NCBI GenBank assembly: GCA_012103475.1
Contig: WLWS01000005.1
Coordinates: 253,001-317,000 of the forward strand
Length of the DNA: 64,000 nucleotides
From: Gammaproteobacteria bacterium
GTDB taxonomy: Bacteria; Pseudomonadota; Gammaproteobacteria; Eutrophobiales; Eutrophobiaceae
Direction of reading: 5' to 3'
Shown: in pieces, positions 9,926 to 20,511 of the stretch
Layout: each line of letters opens with the position of its first letter
How positions within the stretch are numbered: position 1 is the first letter of the stretch
The notes under the pieces: generated by a model
Database searches by the model: none
Told to the model about the DNA's origin: nothing
Seen by the model: the letters and a program-made list of their open reading frames with translations, nothing else
Made by a program: the position numbers and the translations under genes

Positions 9926-12900
9926 ATGCATCGAATCCTTGCCATTGTACTCACCGCATTCCTGAGCAGCGCCAGCCTCGCCGCGACTGCGCCACCCGAG
10001 CTTGAAAAATGGAAAGACTGGGTGCTGGAGAAACACCCCGATATTGACTGTCCGCGGCTGGACAATCAGGCCAAGCAACGCCGCTGCGCCTGGCCGGGTG
10101 AGTTAAGCATCAACGTAAGCAAAGACGGCGCACGCTTCTCTCAAAATTGGCAGACTTATGGTGAAAGCTGGTTACGACTGCCCGGCAACCAGCAACAGTG
10201 GCCCGGCGAAGTCACCATTAACAATAACAACGCGGCCGTCCTTCAACAAAACAACCAGCCTTCAATAAGAGTCAAAGCAGGCCAACACAACATCAGCGGC
10301 AAACTCAGCTGGAACGAACGCCCGCAGTATTTACAAATCCCCAAAGAAACTGCATTGGTGAATATCAGTGTCGATGGTAAAGCTCTGCTCCGGCCCAACA
10401 TCGATAACAATGGCCGGCTCTGGTTTAAACGCCCCGACGCCAATGCGCAACAAGCCAAACGCGGCGACAGTGTCAAGGTGGAAGTATTCCGCCGTTTGAA
10501 TGATGGCGTACCACTGACCATGGAAAGCAATATCCGCATAGTCGTCTCCGGCAAGCCACGCGAGATTGTCATGGGCAAACTCTTACTAGAAGGCAGCGAA
10601 GAAACCGCGTTTAATTCCCAACTGCCCGCCCGCATCGAAGAAGACGGTAGCCTGCGTATTCAGGTCCGCGCCGGCAGCTGGCAGGTAAACCTGCAATCGC
10701 GCTTCACCGGCAATGTCGCTTCTTTAGCCATGTCGCAAGCAAGCAAAGACTGGCCCGAGCAGGAAATCTGGAGCTTCAGCTCAGCCCCGAATACCCGTGG
10801 CGTAAAAATAAACGGTGTGCGTGCACTCGATCCCAGTCAACTGGACATGCCCGGCCAATGGAAAAATCTGCCTACCTACCTCATTGAGAAAGACAGCCAA
10901 TTCGAACTGGAAGAACAATACCGCGGCGATGTCGCGCCCAGTGCGAACCAGATTAAAGCCCTCAGGCAAGTCTGGCTGGATTTCGATGGCAGCGGCGCCA
11001 CTATAAAAGACACACTAAACGGCGCGATGAATCAGGACTGGCGCTTATCTGCGAAACCGCAATTGCAACTTGGCCGTGTCGCAGTAGACGGTCAGCCACA
11101 ATTAGTCACGCGCATGGAGCAGGACAACAGCGACGGTATTGAAATTCGCCAACAGAATCTAAACGTCGAAGCCATCAGCCGCCTTGAAAATAAAAGCGAT
11201 CTCAGCGCCACCGGCTGGCAACACAATCTCGATAGCCTGAACATGATCGTAAACCTGCCACCCGGCTGGAAACTCTGGCATGCAACTGGTGCGGATAAGA
11301 TTAACAATTCCTGGTTAAGCCAATGGGATCTGTGGGACTTGTTTCTGTGCCTGTTAATCATCGGCGCCACCTTCAAATTACTGGGCCTGCCCTGGGCGGC
11401 TCTGGCTACCATCACACTGGCCCTCAGCTATCATGAAAATAACGCACCCATTGTTACCTGGGTAGCGCTTATCGTCATCATTCCCCTGCTGCAGGTATTA
11501 CCCGCCGGTGCCTTTCGCAGATCCATTACCAGATTGGGTTACCTGAGCGTTCTCTCGCTGGTCATCATTAGTTTATTGTTCGCCGTACAACAGGTGCGCC
11601 GTGGTCTCTATCCACAACTGGAACAACAACGCGCAATTAATTCAGCAATCAGCAGTTATGGCCGAAGTGACGATCAAATCTTTGACATGTATGCCCCACA
11701 AGATCCGGCAGCGGGGATGATGGAAGAAGTGGTGGTGACGGCATCAAAGCGCGAAAAATCTTATGAAGACGACAACTACAATATAGCCGCAGATGGTCAG
11801 GTGCTGTCACAAGTACGAGCTCCCGAATCGCGCTCAGCAAGAAAATTCAAAGAACAAAAACGCTATCAACCCAGCGCCAACACCCAAACCGGCCCCGGCC
11901 AACCCACCTGGAACTGGAATCGAGTCAACATCAACTGGTCCGGCCCGGTCACCGCCGATGCACCATTACAGTTATATCTCTCACCGCCTTGGGTCACCCG
12001 TATCTTAATGTTTCTACAGGTTGGTCTAATCGGACTACTGGTCTACGGTTTTAGTCGAATGCTATTAACTGCATCCAAAACAAAAGACCCATCAGAAGAC
12101 GACACCCCACCAAATGGTACAGCCACAGTCGCCGGACTCGTTCTGGTCGCAGGCCTGATAAGCAACATGCCAACAGACACTTACGCCGCCGATGCCTTCC
12201 CACCGCAACAACTCTTACAGGAATGGGAACAACGTTTACTACAGGAACCCAAGTGCGCACCGAACTGTCTCGCTATCAATAAAGTCAGCGTTAACCTCGA
12301 CGGCGACACCCTGCACATACGCATGCGTGTCGGCAGCGGCTCAGAACTCGGCCTGCCATTACCTTATGACAAGACCTGGCAGTTATCCCGCGTACTACTC
12401 AATATCGAAGTCAACGACAACATTGCCAAAGCCAACAACCGACTCTGGCTACGCCTGCCGGAAGGCAACAACGATATACACATAGAAGGCAAAGTCAGTG
12501 GTGATGCCATCAACATCCCCTTCACGCTAGTACCTCATAACGTCTCGGTCAGCGCAGAAGGCTGGGACATCTTCGGCCTGCAGGACAATCGCGTCCCCAG
12601 TAAATCACTGCAAATACAAAAACGCGAAAAAGCCATCACACAAGATGCCCTGCTACCCGATCCAATCGCACCCTTCGTCCGCGTCAGCCGCAACCTCAAC
12701 ATGGACATCGACTGGCACATCAACACAACTGTCTCGCGCATCGCCCCGCAACAAGGTGGCCTCTCGGTTAAAGTGCCCTTACTCGATGGTGAATCGGTCG
12801 TCAGCGAAGAAGTCAAAGTCATCGAAGAGAACGGCAAACGCTACGTCAGCGCCGCCTTTGGCGCGAGACAGCGTAACGTTTCCTGGCGCTCGGTCATCAA

Positions 12901-14046
12901 ACCCGTACCAGCCATCAATCTCACCGCTTCGGACAACCCGCAGTTTGTCGAAACCTGGTCCGCACAAAGCTCACCCAGATGGCACATGAGCAGCACCGGC
13001 CTGACCCCAATCAAAAGCAATAACAACCAACAAGGTGCAAGACCCATCTGGTACCCCTGGCCCGGTGAGCAGGTGCAAATCAACATGGTCAAACCAGAGC
13101 CAGTCGAAGGTGCCACCACCACGGTCGAAAGCGCCATCATCGACAGCAAACCCGGCGCCAGAAGCACCGATCTTGAATTACAACTCAAAATCCGCACCAG
13201 CCTCGGCGGCGATTTCCGCATCGAACAACCCGAGAACGCCACACTGGAACGCATCGAGATCGACGGCAGAGAAATGACCCAGCAACAGGAAGGCAACACC
13301 GTCATCCTGCCCTGCACCCGGGTTTACAAAGCGCCAAAATAAGCTGGCTGATAGCAGAAGGTGTTAACTTAAAAACCAGCACCCCGGAAATCACACTCTC
13401 CACCCCCGCAGGCAATATCGATCTAAAAATGACCCTGCCCCAATCCAGATGGCCCCTGCTCGTCAGCGGCCCCGACATCGGCCCGGCCATGCTCTACTGG
13501 GGAGTATTAATAGTCATCCTCTGCGTTGCCGTCGCACTGGGTAAAATCATCAAACAACAAAAACTCAACATCCCGGTCAACACCAGCCAATGGGTACTAC
13601 TGGCACTCGGCATGAGTACCGTCAACATGATGGGCAGCGTCCTCGTCGTCCTCTGGTTCTTCGCCATGGAAGCCAGAACACGATTCGAGTTGCCCGAAGC
13701 AAGATGGAAATTCAACCTAATGCAACTCTTCTTCGTCGGCATATCAGTAGTCGCATTAGTAAGCCTGTTCTACACCATCCCCGAAAGCCTGCTATCCACA
13801 CCAGACATGCAGGTCACCGGCAACGGCTCCTACAACTACTTCTACAACTGGTACCAGGACAACAGCCAGAACCTCCTCCCACAAGGCCACATCATCTCCG
13901 TACCCATATGGGTATACAGAGTAGCCATGCTGGTATGGTCATTGTGGCTGGTATTTGCACTACTGAGATGGGTGAAGTGGGGGTGGGGGTGTTTTAGTAA
14001 AAAGATGCTTTGGGCACCGAAACTACCTAAATCTGAGAAGAACTGA
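9926..14046 (+). pseudogene. Giant envelope protein of unknown function, split by a -1 frameshift near 13311
   Basis: The first frame runs from the ATG at 9926 (AAGGGGT ribosome site) to a stop at 13342. The coding sense continues in another frame to 14046. Adding one C to the run at 13310-13312 gives LPLHPGLQSAKISW and one protein of about 1373 residues. It has a signal peptide (MHRILAIVLTAFLSSASLAA), a long beta-rich region, a membrane block (about residues 470-555), an EEVVVTASKR motif near residue 598, another membrane segment (about 690-710), a second beta-rich region that resembles the first, and a C-terminal block of four or so membrane segments. The two soluble halves share PPxLxxWxxxxL...C and RxxxGxNDI-like patterns, which suggests an internal duplication. 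I do not recognise the family. The preceding ABC genes suggest it works with that transporter at the inner membrane and periplasm. Confidence 0.7.
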
Positions 14047-14305
14047 AGAATTTAAGAATTGATTGAAAATATTTGACCTTACAATGCATGAAGTAATATG
14101 TACTGCATATACAATGCAACGCACGTTTCTTCTCACCTTCGAAGAAAAGTTTTTGCTTTCATCCGTTTTCAATTAATTACTATTTATGTTCTCTACTTTG
14201 ATTGTCTCTGTAAGTGTGAAGTAAGTGTCAAAAATTCTATTTCATCAATAAATCCAAGTTACTGACCAACTCAACGGGGTAGAAAGACCTTTGTTAATTG
14301 TGTTT
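14047..14305. other. AT-rich gap upstream of the XRE-HNH module
   Basis: This part of the 314-bp gap between the giant-protein gene and the XRE gene is clearly richer in A and T than the genes to the left. The octamer ACAATGCA occurs twice about 30 bp apart (near 14081 and 14111). I see no open frame, RNA gene or convincing terminator. It looks like the left edge of an acquired segment. Confidence 0.5.
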
Positions 14306-14337
14306 TTACACAACTGTAAGTTTTACACTTGTGTAAA
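14306..14337. promoter_or_regulatory. Two tandem palindromic operators, likely XRE binding sites
   Basis: TTACA-CAAC-TGTAA at 14306-14319 and TTTACAC-TT-GTGTAAA at 14322-14337. Both have perfect arms, and their centres are 17 bp apart. The second palindrome contains the best -35 candidate (TTTACA, 14322-14327), with TATGTC at 14344-14349 as a weak -10. Two sites overlapping the promoter of a small XRE regulator is the layout seen for self-controlled C-type regulators. Confidence 0.6.
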
Positions 14338-14360
14338 GCTGGCTATGTCACATTTCCAAC

Positions 14361-14567
14361 ATGAAAAGAGGAGAACTCAGTAAGAAATTAGCCACAAATC
14401 TAAGAAACCGTCGAGGTGATAAGTCTCTCATGGAGTTTGGTCGTAAGACTGGTATTTCCTATGCAACCCTTTCTCGCATTGAATCTGAGCAACAAAACGT
14501 CTCATTAGACACATTAGAGAAAATCTGTATTTCTCTAAACTGTGATATCTCTGATCTGTTTAAGTAA
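14361..14567 (+). CDS. Small XRE-family HTH regulator
   Basis: A 68-residue protein that is almost all one Cro/C1-type helix-turn-helix domain: LSKKLATNLRNRRGDKS, then the recognition region GRKTGISYATLSRIES, then SLDTLEKICISLNCDISDLF. Size and layout match control (C) proteins of restriction systems and antitoxin-like regulators. No Shine-Dalgarno site is seen before the ATG, and the predicted transcription start is only about 5 bp upstream, so translation may be near-leaderless. Codon use is AT-rich, unlike the neighbours. The HNH gene follows 13 bp later, so the pair is probably one operon with this protein as its repressor. Confidence 0.85.
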   Translation: MKRGELSKKLATNLRNRRGDKSLMEFGRKTGISYATLSRIESEQQNVSLDTLEKICISLNCDISDLFK

Positions 14568-14580
14568 GAAGAATGAAATA

Positions 14581-15099
14581 ATGGCTAGAAGCAAGTCGGA
14601 CATTTCAAACGGTGCTCTTCGTATCTTTTTGCAGGAGGTTGGTAAGTTCTATGATACAAAACGTGGATTTGAACCTTTTGGTCCTAAGAAAAAACAAAAA
14701 CAAGTATTGTTAGAATACTTTAAGTATCAATGCTGTTTTTGTGGTTCTGATATTACTGAGAAATCTCTTTCTCAAGATCATCTTATCCCTATGAATAAAA
14801 CAGCTCTAGGCTTACACGCTTGGGTAAATATAGTTCCTTGTTGTCAGACATGCAATAATGAAAAACAACAAAAGGATTGGCAAGAGTTTTTAAAATTTAA
14901 ATCTAGTAACTCAGAATTTAAAGCCCGAACACAACGTATTACTTCCTTTGTAAAAAAGATGGGTTATGATCCTAACTTAGATTTACATAAATACGTAGAC
15001 AACTTATATCAAGACGTTGGTGAGGTTACTATGACACTTATTAATTTGCGACTGAAACAGGCTGAAGATGCAATTAATACACTTCTTAAAAGTGGATGA
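14581..15099 (+). CDS. HNH endonuclease
   Basis: The start is taken as the ATG at 14581; an earlier in-frame ATG at 14542 lies inside the XRE gene. The 172-residue protein has a zinc pair C51/C54 (CCFCGSD), the catalytic histidine region SQDHLIP (H67), the N83 of WVNIVP, and the second zinc pair with HNH end CQTCNNEK (C88, C91). The rest has no named domain: a basic N-terminus and a helical C-terminus. It should cut DNA with one divalent metal ion. The partner regulator suggests a restriction-like or defence role, but no methyltransferase is present, so a lone nuclease is also possible. The gene is AT-rich and looks acquired. Confidence 0.85.
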   Translation: MARSKSDISNGALRIFLQEVGKFYDTKRGFEPFGPKKKQKQVLLEYFKYQCCFCGSDITEKSLSQDHLIPMNKTALGLHAWVNIVPCCQTCNNEKQQKDWQEFLKFKSSNSEFKARTQRITSFVKKMGYDPNLDLHKYVDNLYQDVGEVTMTLINLRLKQAEDAINTLLKSG

Positions 15100-15101
15100 T
15101 T

Positions 15102-15117
15102 TAAATACTAGTATTTA
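15102..15117. repeat. 16-bp perfect palindrome after the HNH gene
   Basis: TAAATACTAGTATTTA begins 3 bp after the HNH stop. It has no loop and no GC-rich stem, so it is a poor terminator. It may be a binding site or chance in AT-rich DNA. Confidence 0.4.
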
Positions 15118-15194
15118 TTATCTTTATACAGAAAAGGCCTAATGTAATCTCTCTTTCAAAGTCACACTATTAGAATTCTTCGCTTCTTGTATTA

Positions 15195-15806
15195 TTAACA
15201 ACCATCAAAAAACTGACTAACCGCTTTCTTTGGAGTTTTCGTCAACTTCTGCGTTAATTTGAATGGTATAGACGACACCTTGCTTCGTTCTCGTATATCT
15301 TCCAGCATGATCAGCCAAAGTTTAGCTGTCATTTCCGAATCATATAGAGCTCTGTGAAATACTCCATCGCTACGGATTTTTGAGTGTCTCACTAGTGTGC
15401 CTAGTTGGTGATTTGGTGCGTCTTGATATAGTCTTCGTGCCATTAGCATCGAGCAGGCGAATTGGCCAGTGTAGTTTCTTGTTATTTTACTTAGCTCTGC
15501 GTCAAGGAAACGTTTATCAAATGAGGCATTGTGGGCGACAAGGTTATAGTCTCCGATGAAGTCAGCAAAGTCGTGCATGACCTCTTTGCATGGCGGTGCA
15601 TTTTCTAACATGTCATTGGTAATGCCGGTGTAACTTTCGATAAAGTCGTCAATCGGCCTGCCGGGGTTCATTAGTTGTTGGAAGCGATCTTTTATTTCAC
15701 CATCTACGATACGTACAGCGCCTATTTCAATGGCGCGATCACCATGATCCGGAGACAGACCGGTTGTTTCGAAATCCAGAACAATGACGGTGTTGGCTTT
15801 GGACAT
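15195..15806 (-). CDS. DnaQ-like 3'-5' exonuclease (DEDDh)
   Basis: The ATG at 15806 ([16 protein letters not shown]) is preferred over the one five codons upstream, because it starts directly before the first strand. The Exo I motif is [23 protein letters not shown], Exo II is [15 protein letters not shown], and Exo III is [14 protein letters not shown], with the H-x4-D form of DEDDh enzymes. The protein is about 203 residues and mostly the exonuclease domain, so it is related to the DNA polymerase III epsilon subunit and RNase T-like enzymes but is not the full DnaQ. It probably trims DNA or RNA 3' ends in the cytoplasm. Confidence 0.88.
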   Translation of the reverse strand: MSKANTVIVLDFETTGLSPDHGDRAIEIGAVRIVDGEIKDRFQQLMNPGRPIDDFIESYTGITNDMLENAPPCKEVMHDFADFIGDYNLVAHNASFDKRFLDAELSKITRNYTGQFACSMLMARRLYQDAPNHQLGTLVRHSKIRSDGVFHRALYDSEMTAKLWLIMLEDIRERSKVSSIPFKLTQKLTKTPKKAVSQFFDGC

Positions 15807-15898
15807 GGTTGATTGTAACAAATCGAATGGGTTTGATGAGAAGGTCGTTTATAATATGAGACTCTAAATTACCTATCTTTCAATAACCGGTACTATTT

Positions 15899-16444
15899 AT
15901 GGCCAATTCACTACTTGAGCAACTGAAGAAAACTGGGCTTGTTGATAAAAACAAGGCGCAGAAGGTTAAGCATGGTCAGTATAAAAGTAAGAAACAAAAG
16001 GCTAAGAAGGGTGAGGCTGCTGAGTTAGACGAAGCAAAAGTACTGGCGCAAAAGGCGCAGGCTTCTAAGGTTGAGCGTGATCGACAGATTAATCAGCAGC
16101 TAAAGGAAGAAGCTGAAGCTAAAGCAATTGCGGCGCAGATTATTCAGATGATTGAAACTAGTCGTGTTGACGATCGTGATGGTGAGGTTGTGTATAACTT
16201 TACTGATGCCAATGTGGTTAAGCGACTTCATGTTTCTGAAGAGATACATAAGCATCTTATGTCTGGTGGCTTGGCTATCGTTAAGTTTGGTGAGGGGTAT
16301 GAATTGGTGCCAAGGCCGGTGGCGGAGAAGATTAAGCAGCGGGATGCTGACTGTGTTATTGATACCGGGACTGGTGCTGAGTTAGCAGAGGATGAAGATG
16401 ACGTTTATGCTGATTATAAGATTCCTGATGATTTGATTTGGTGA
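15899..16444 (+). CDS. DUF2058 family protein (YaiL-like)
   Basis: A 181-residue protein with the family order. It has a short start MANSLLEQLKKTGLVDKNKA, a lysine-rich helical stretch (residues 20-80) that looks able to bind nucleic acid, and then a compact C-terminal domain (VVYNFTDANVVKRLHVSEEI, GLAIVKFGEGYELVP). E. coli YaiL belongs here and is described only as a nucleoprotein or polynucleotide-associated regulator. It converges with ybiT, whose stop is 5 bp away. Confidence 0.85.
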   Translation: MANSLLEQLKKTGLVDKNKAQKVKHGQYKSKKQKAKKGEAAELDEAKVLAQKAQASKVERDRQINQQLKEEAEAKAIAAQIIQMIETSRVDDRDGEVVYNFTDANVVKRLHVSEEIHKHLMSGGLAIVKFGEGYELVPRPVAEKIKQRDADCVIDTGTGAELAEDEDDVYADYKIPDDLIW

Positions 16445-16449
16445 CAGGT

Positions 16450-18060
16450 TCAGGCGTTGACGGCTTTCTTGGTCAGTTCCTGGCTTTCGAGGTATTCATC
16501 GTAGCTGCCTTTGAAATCGCTTAGTTGTTGGTCTTTGATTTCAATGATTCTTGTGGCTAGTGAGGAGACGAATTCTCTGTCGTGGCTGACGAAGATCAGG
16601 GTGCCCGGGTAGTGTTCCAGTGCTAGGTTCAGGGCTTCGATGGACTCCATATCGAGGTGGTTGGTGGGTTCGTCCATTAGTAAGACGTTGGTTTCCAGCA
16701 TGATCAGTTTGCCAAACAGCAGGCGGTTTTTCTCGCCACCGGAGCAGACTTTAACTGGTTTTTCAAAATCGTCGCTAGAGAAGAGTAACCTTCCCAGTGT
16801 TGCGCGTACGATCTGATCGTCGTGTTTGGGTTTGCGCCATTGGCTCATCCAGTCGAAGAGGTTTAGTTCTGTGTTGAATTCTTCTGTGCTGTCCTGCGGG
16901 CAATAACCGAGACTGGCGTTTTCTGCCCATTGTATGCTGCCCTTGTTTGCGCTTAGCTCATTCATTAAGCAACGCAGGAAGGTGGTTTTACCTGCGCCGT
17001 TTTCGCCGATGACGGCGAGGCGGCTGCCGGCTTCCAGAATCAAGTTGCCTTCATTGAACAGGGTTTCGTCTTCAAAGCCGTGGCTCAGGTCTTTTAGAGT
17101 CAGGGCTAATCTGTGCAGCTTCTTTTCCTGATTGAAACGGATGAAGGGGCTGACGCGACTGGAGGCTTTGATTTCATCCAGTTCTATTTTTTCAAGTCGT
17201 CTTGCTCTTGAGGTGGCCTGTTTGGCTTTTGAGGCATTGGCCGAGAAGCGGCTGACGAATTGTTGCAGGTCGGCGATCTCTGCCGACTTTTTCGCATTCT
17301 GGGCTTGCATGCGCTCGCGGGCCTGGGTCGATGCGGTCATGAAGTCATCGTAGTTGCCGGGATAGATGCGCAGTTCACCATAGTCGATATCGGCTATGTG
17401 GGTGCACACGGTATTCAGAAAGTGTCGATCATGAGAAATAATGATCATGGTGCTCTTTCTTTCATTGAGCACGCCTTCCAGCCAGCGAATGGTGTGGATG
17501 TCGAGGTTGTTGGTGGGCTCGTCCAGCAGTAGGATATCCGGGTCGGAGAACAGGGCTTGAGCCAGTAACACTCTTAGTTTCAGGCCCGGTGCCACTTCAC
17601 TCATAGGGCCTTCGTGTAGTTCTTCGGCGATACCGGCACTCATTAATAGATCACCGGCACGGCTCTCCGCGCTGTAGCCATCCATTTCACCGAAGTCGTT
17701 TTCCAGCTCGGCCACTTTCATGGCGTCGTCTTCTGACATTTCTGCAAGACTGTAGATGCGATCGCGTTCCTGTTTTACTTCCCATAACTGATTATGACCC
17801 ATGATCACGGTGTCGATGACGCTGTATTCTTCAAAGGCAAACTGATCCTGATTCAATGTACCCAGACGTTCATTGGGGCTGATGGCAACGTTGCCGGATG
17901 TTGGTGCCAGACTGCCATCGAGGATCTTCATAAAGGTGGATTTACCACAGCCATTGGCGCCGATGAGGCCATAACGATTGCCTTCGCCGAATTTGACTGA
18001 AATGTTTTCAAACAGCGGCTTGCTGCCGAACTGCATGGTGATGTTTGCGGTGGAGATCAC
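16450..18060 (-). CDS. ybiT: ABC-F family ATPase YbiT
   Basis: A 536-residue soluble protein with two ATPase domains and no membrane segments. The first has [27 protein letters not shown] and [13 protein letters not shown]; the second has [23 protein letters not shown] and [12 protein letters not shown]. The linker ([20 protein letters not shown]) is the tRNA-interacting region of ABC-F proteins. Long runs match what I recall of E. coli YbiT ([20 protein letters not shown]-type start, [15 protein letters not shown]). ABC-F proteins act on ribosomes at the E site; the exact role of YbiT is not settled. Confidence 0.93.
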   Translation of the reverse strand: MISTANITMQFGSKPLFENISVKFGEGNRYGLIGANGCGKSTFMKILDGSLAPTSGNVAISPNERLGTLNQDQFAFEEYSVIDTVIMGHNQLWEVKQERDRIYSLAEMSEDDAMKVAELENDFGEMDGYSAESRAGDLLMSAGIAEELHEGPMSEVAPGLKLRVLLAQALFSDPDILLLDEPTNNLDIHTIRWLEGVLNERKSTMIIISHDRHFLNTVCTHIADIDYGELRIYPGNYDDFMTASTQARERMQAQNAKKSAEIADLQQFVSRFSANASKAKQATSRARRLEKIELDEIKASSRVSPFIRFNQEKKLHRLALTLKDLSHGFEDETLFNEGNLILEAGSRLAVIGENGAGKTTFLRCLMNELSANKGSIQWAENASLGYCPQDSTEEFNTELNLFDWMSQWRKPKHDDQIVRATLGRLLFSSDDFEKPVKVCSGGEKNRLLFGKLIMLETNVLLMDEPTNHLDMESIEALNLALEHYPGTLIFVSHDREFVSSLATRIIEIKDQQLSDFKGSYDEYLESQELTKKAVNA

Positions 18061-18187
18061 TGGGAATTCCTGAATAAATAAAGTTGAACGTCGAAACGCC
18101 GCGCACTATAGGGGATTGCCTTGTGTTCGTCGAGCTAATTATCGGGTTTATGGGCAGGCTGCACGAAATATCTGAGCATTTGGAAGC

Positions 18188-20488
18188 ATGTTAGAATCGG
18201 GCATGGCAAATGCGCATCGTAACTCCCTTCCACCCGGTCACCAGTTACTGTGGTATGAGATAACCAGCATCCTTGGTCAGGGTGGTTTTGGTATCACCTA
18301 TCTTGCGCACGATATGAATCTGAAACGGGATGTGGCCATCAAGGAATATTTACCGGTTGAGATTGCTGTGCGCGATGCCAGTTTTACGGTTCAGCCTTTA
18401 TCTGAAGATTACTCTGAGCGCTATCAGTGGGGTTTGAAACGCTTTATCGCCGAAGCACGTACGCTGACCAAGTTTAATCATCCCGGTATTGTGCGGGTTG
18501 ATTCTGTGTTTGAAGAGAACAACAGCGGTTACATGGTGATGCAGTATGAGGATGGGGAATCGCTTCAGGACCGATTGAAGGGTGCTAAAACGCTGGATGC
18601 TGCGACGCTTGAGAAGATTGTGCCGCCGCTGCTGGACGGGCTGGAGCAGATCCATCGCATGGGTTTCATTCATCGGGATATCAAACCGGACAATATTTAT
18701 CTGCGCAAAGACGGCAGTCCGGTATTGCTTGATTTTGGCTCTGCCAGACAGGCGCTTGGCGAGCAAACGAAAACCTTAACCAGCCTGGTGACACCGGGTT
18801 TTGCCCCCTTTGAGCAGTACTATTCCAAAAGTGATGAGCAGGGAGCGTTCAGCGACATCTACGGGCTGGGCGCGACGCTGTATCGTGCGGTCACCGGCAT
18901 CATTCCTCTGGATGCGATTGAACGAAGTAAGGCCTTGTTAAGAGGCTCATTAGATACCTGCGTGCCGGCTTATGAGATTGCTAAAGACAATTATCCTGAG
19001 CATCTATTGAAAGCGATTGATCACGCCATTCAGTTCAAGGCAGAAGATCGCCCGCAAACGATTGAAGAATGGCGGGGTGATTTTGACGGGACTACGGAAT
19101 GGGCGCCGGCCGAAGCCGCTCCTGAAGTGAATTCAACCTTTCTTAATATTACGGAGAAAGTTGAGGCCATTGAGGAGATCGACGTTAAAGAAGAGGCTCC
19201 TGTTGAACCGGTGCCTGAAGAAAATACTCCACCCGCCCCTGTCGACAAGAAACCCGGCTCTTCCCTGTGGGGCATTGTTGGTTTGATTTTACTTATCGCC
19301 TTTGCCCTTGGTGCCTATCAGGCCTGGCTCTGGTTTGAAAGAGAAACGCAGATTCAGTATCCGCCCTCTTCTGTTGAAAAACCGGTGAACATTGATAAAG
19401 AGCAGGTTGATCTTGATGCGAAGCGGGAAGAAGAGCGGCTGGAAGCGGAACGCCTGGAGAGAATAAAGCAACAGGAGGAAGAAGAGCAGGCACTCGAAGA
19501 GGAGGAAGAAAAAGAACGACTGGCACTTGAAGCGAAGTTGGAAGCCGAACGACTGGATAAGTTAGAGAAAGAAAAGGCAGAAGAACAAGCACGCCTGAAA
19601 GAAGAAGCACTCGAACGCGAAAAGCAGGAACAGGCGGCGCTTGAGAAAGAAAAAGAAACGGAAAGAGTAAGACTTGAGAAAGAAGCGACTGAGAAGGCTG
19701 CAGAAGCGGAACGTATTGCGGCTCTGGAACGTGAGCGTCTTGAAGAAGAGAAAGCGAAAAAAGCGTTGTCGATGAGTACTTCTGTTTATGAGAAGTTAAA
19801 AGAAGCTCGCAGCTTGATTGCGATTGAGCAATATGAGCAAGGCTTGTCAGCTTTAAGAGCATTGGAAAAACAGGACGGGCTCAGTCCTTATGAGAAAGCC
19901 CAGATAAATTATTCACTGGGTTTTGCGCTTACCATTACTAATGATGATGACGCAGCGATTCGTGCTTATGAGACTGTTCTGCAGCAGGAGAATCTACCGG
20001 CCTCGCTGGCGGGTAACACGCTTTTTGCTTTGGCCGAAATTCAATACGACCGGACTGAGTATCGTGAATCGATAGGATCGCTAAAGCAGGCCTATAATTT
20101 AGTCAGGGAAAACGGTGAGAATCCGACAGAAAACCTCTTACTCCTGATGGGTGACAATTATCGACAACTGGCAGATAACGATAACTTACTCAATATCAAC
20201 AGACGACTGGTCAGGCTTTATCCGAATAAGGAACACTGGCTCGCTCTTGCTGAGGCGCATGCGAAACTAGGACAGCATGAGGATCAGCTTTTTATCATGG
20301 AACAGCTAAGTGAAAACGGAGAATTGTCTACCGAGCAGGAGCTAGTCAGTCTGGCGAATGTTCATGTCCTGCACGGCGATGCGGTGCGCGCTGTTGAGAT
20401 TCTGGAATCGGGTATGGCAGAGGGATTAATTCAAAAATCGAATGCCAATATCATACTGCTATCGAAGGCACAGAAATTGGTTCAGTAG
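18188..20488 (+). CDS. Membrane Ser/Thr protein kinase with coiled-coil and TPR tail
   Basis: A 766-residue protein (a start at the ATG at 18203 is also possible). The kinase domain spans about residues 24-300: glycine loop LGQGGFGITYLA, K52 in VAIKEYL, catalytic D164 in HRDIKPDN, and DFG D182. An acidic proline-rich linker follows, then one membrane segment (about 358-381), a long charged Glu/Lys/Arg coiled coil (about 405-545), and TPR-like helices to the end. The kinase should lie in the cytoplasm and the coiled coil plus TPR in the periplasm. It is probably a sensor kinase that assembles through its outer part. No phosphatase or substrate gene is adjacent. Confidence 0.9.
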   Translation: MLESGMANAHRNSLPPGHQLLWYEITSILGQGGFGITYLAHDMNLKRDVAIKEYLPVEIAVRDASFTVQPLSEDYSERYQWGLKRFIAEARTLTKFNHPGIVRVDSVFEENNSGYMVMQYEDGESLQDRLKGAKTLDAATLEKIVPPLLDGLEQIHRMGFIHRDIKPDNIYLRKDGSPVLLDFGSARQALGEQTKTLTSLVTPGFAPFEQYYSKSDEQGAFSDIYGLGATLYRAVTGIIPLDAIERSKALLRGSLDTCVPAYEIAKDNYPEHLLKAIDHAIQFKAEDRPQTIEEWRGDFDGTTEWAPAEAAPEVNSTFLNITEKVEAIEEIDVKEEAPVEPVPEENTPPAPVDKKPGSSLWGIVGLILLIAFALGAYQAWLWFERETQIQYPPSSVEKPVNIDKEQVDLDAKREEERLEAERLERIKQQEEEEQALEEEEEKERLALEAKLEAERLDKLEKEKAEEQARLKEEALEREKQEQAALEKEKETERVRLEKEATEKAAEAERIAALERERLEEEKAKKALSMSTSVYEKLKEARSLIAIEQYEQGLSALRALEKQDGLSPYEKAQINYSLGFALTITNDDDAAIRAYETVLQQENLPASLAGNTLFALAEIQYDRTEYRESIGSLKQAYNLVRENGENPTENLLLLMGDNYRQLADNDNLLNINRRLVRLYPNKEHWLALAEAHAKLGQHEDQLFIMEQLSENGELSTEQELVSLANVHVLHGDAVRAVEILESGMAEGLIQKSNANIILLSKAQKLVQ

Positions 20489-20511
20489 GAGTGGGGCAGC
20501 CAGGGTATTTT

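Noticed and set aside
9926-14046. Two separate genes instead of one frameshifted giant gene
   Set aside because: The first frame ends in an out-of-character tail (CTRVYKAPK), while the other frame continues the same style without a start or ribosome site, and one added C joins them.
14361-15099. Complete type II restriction-modification system
   Set aside because: There is no methyltransferase in either direction; only a regulator and a nuclease are seen.
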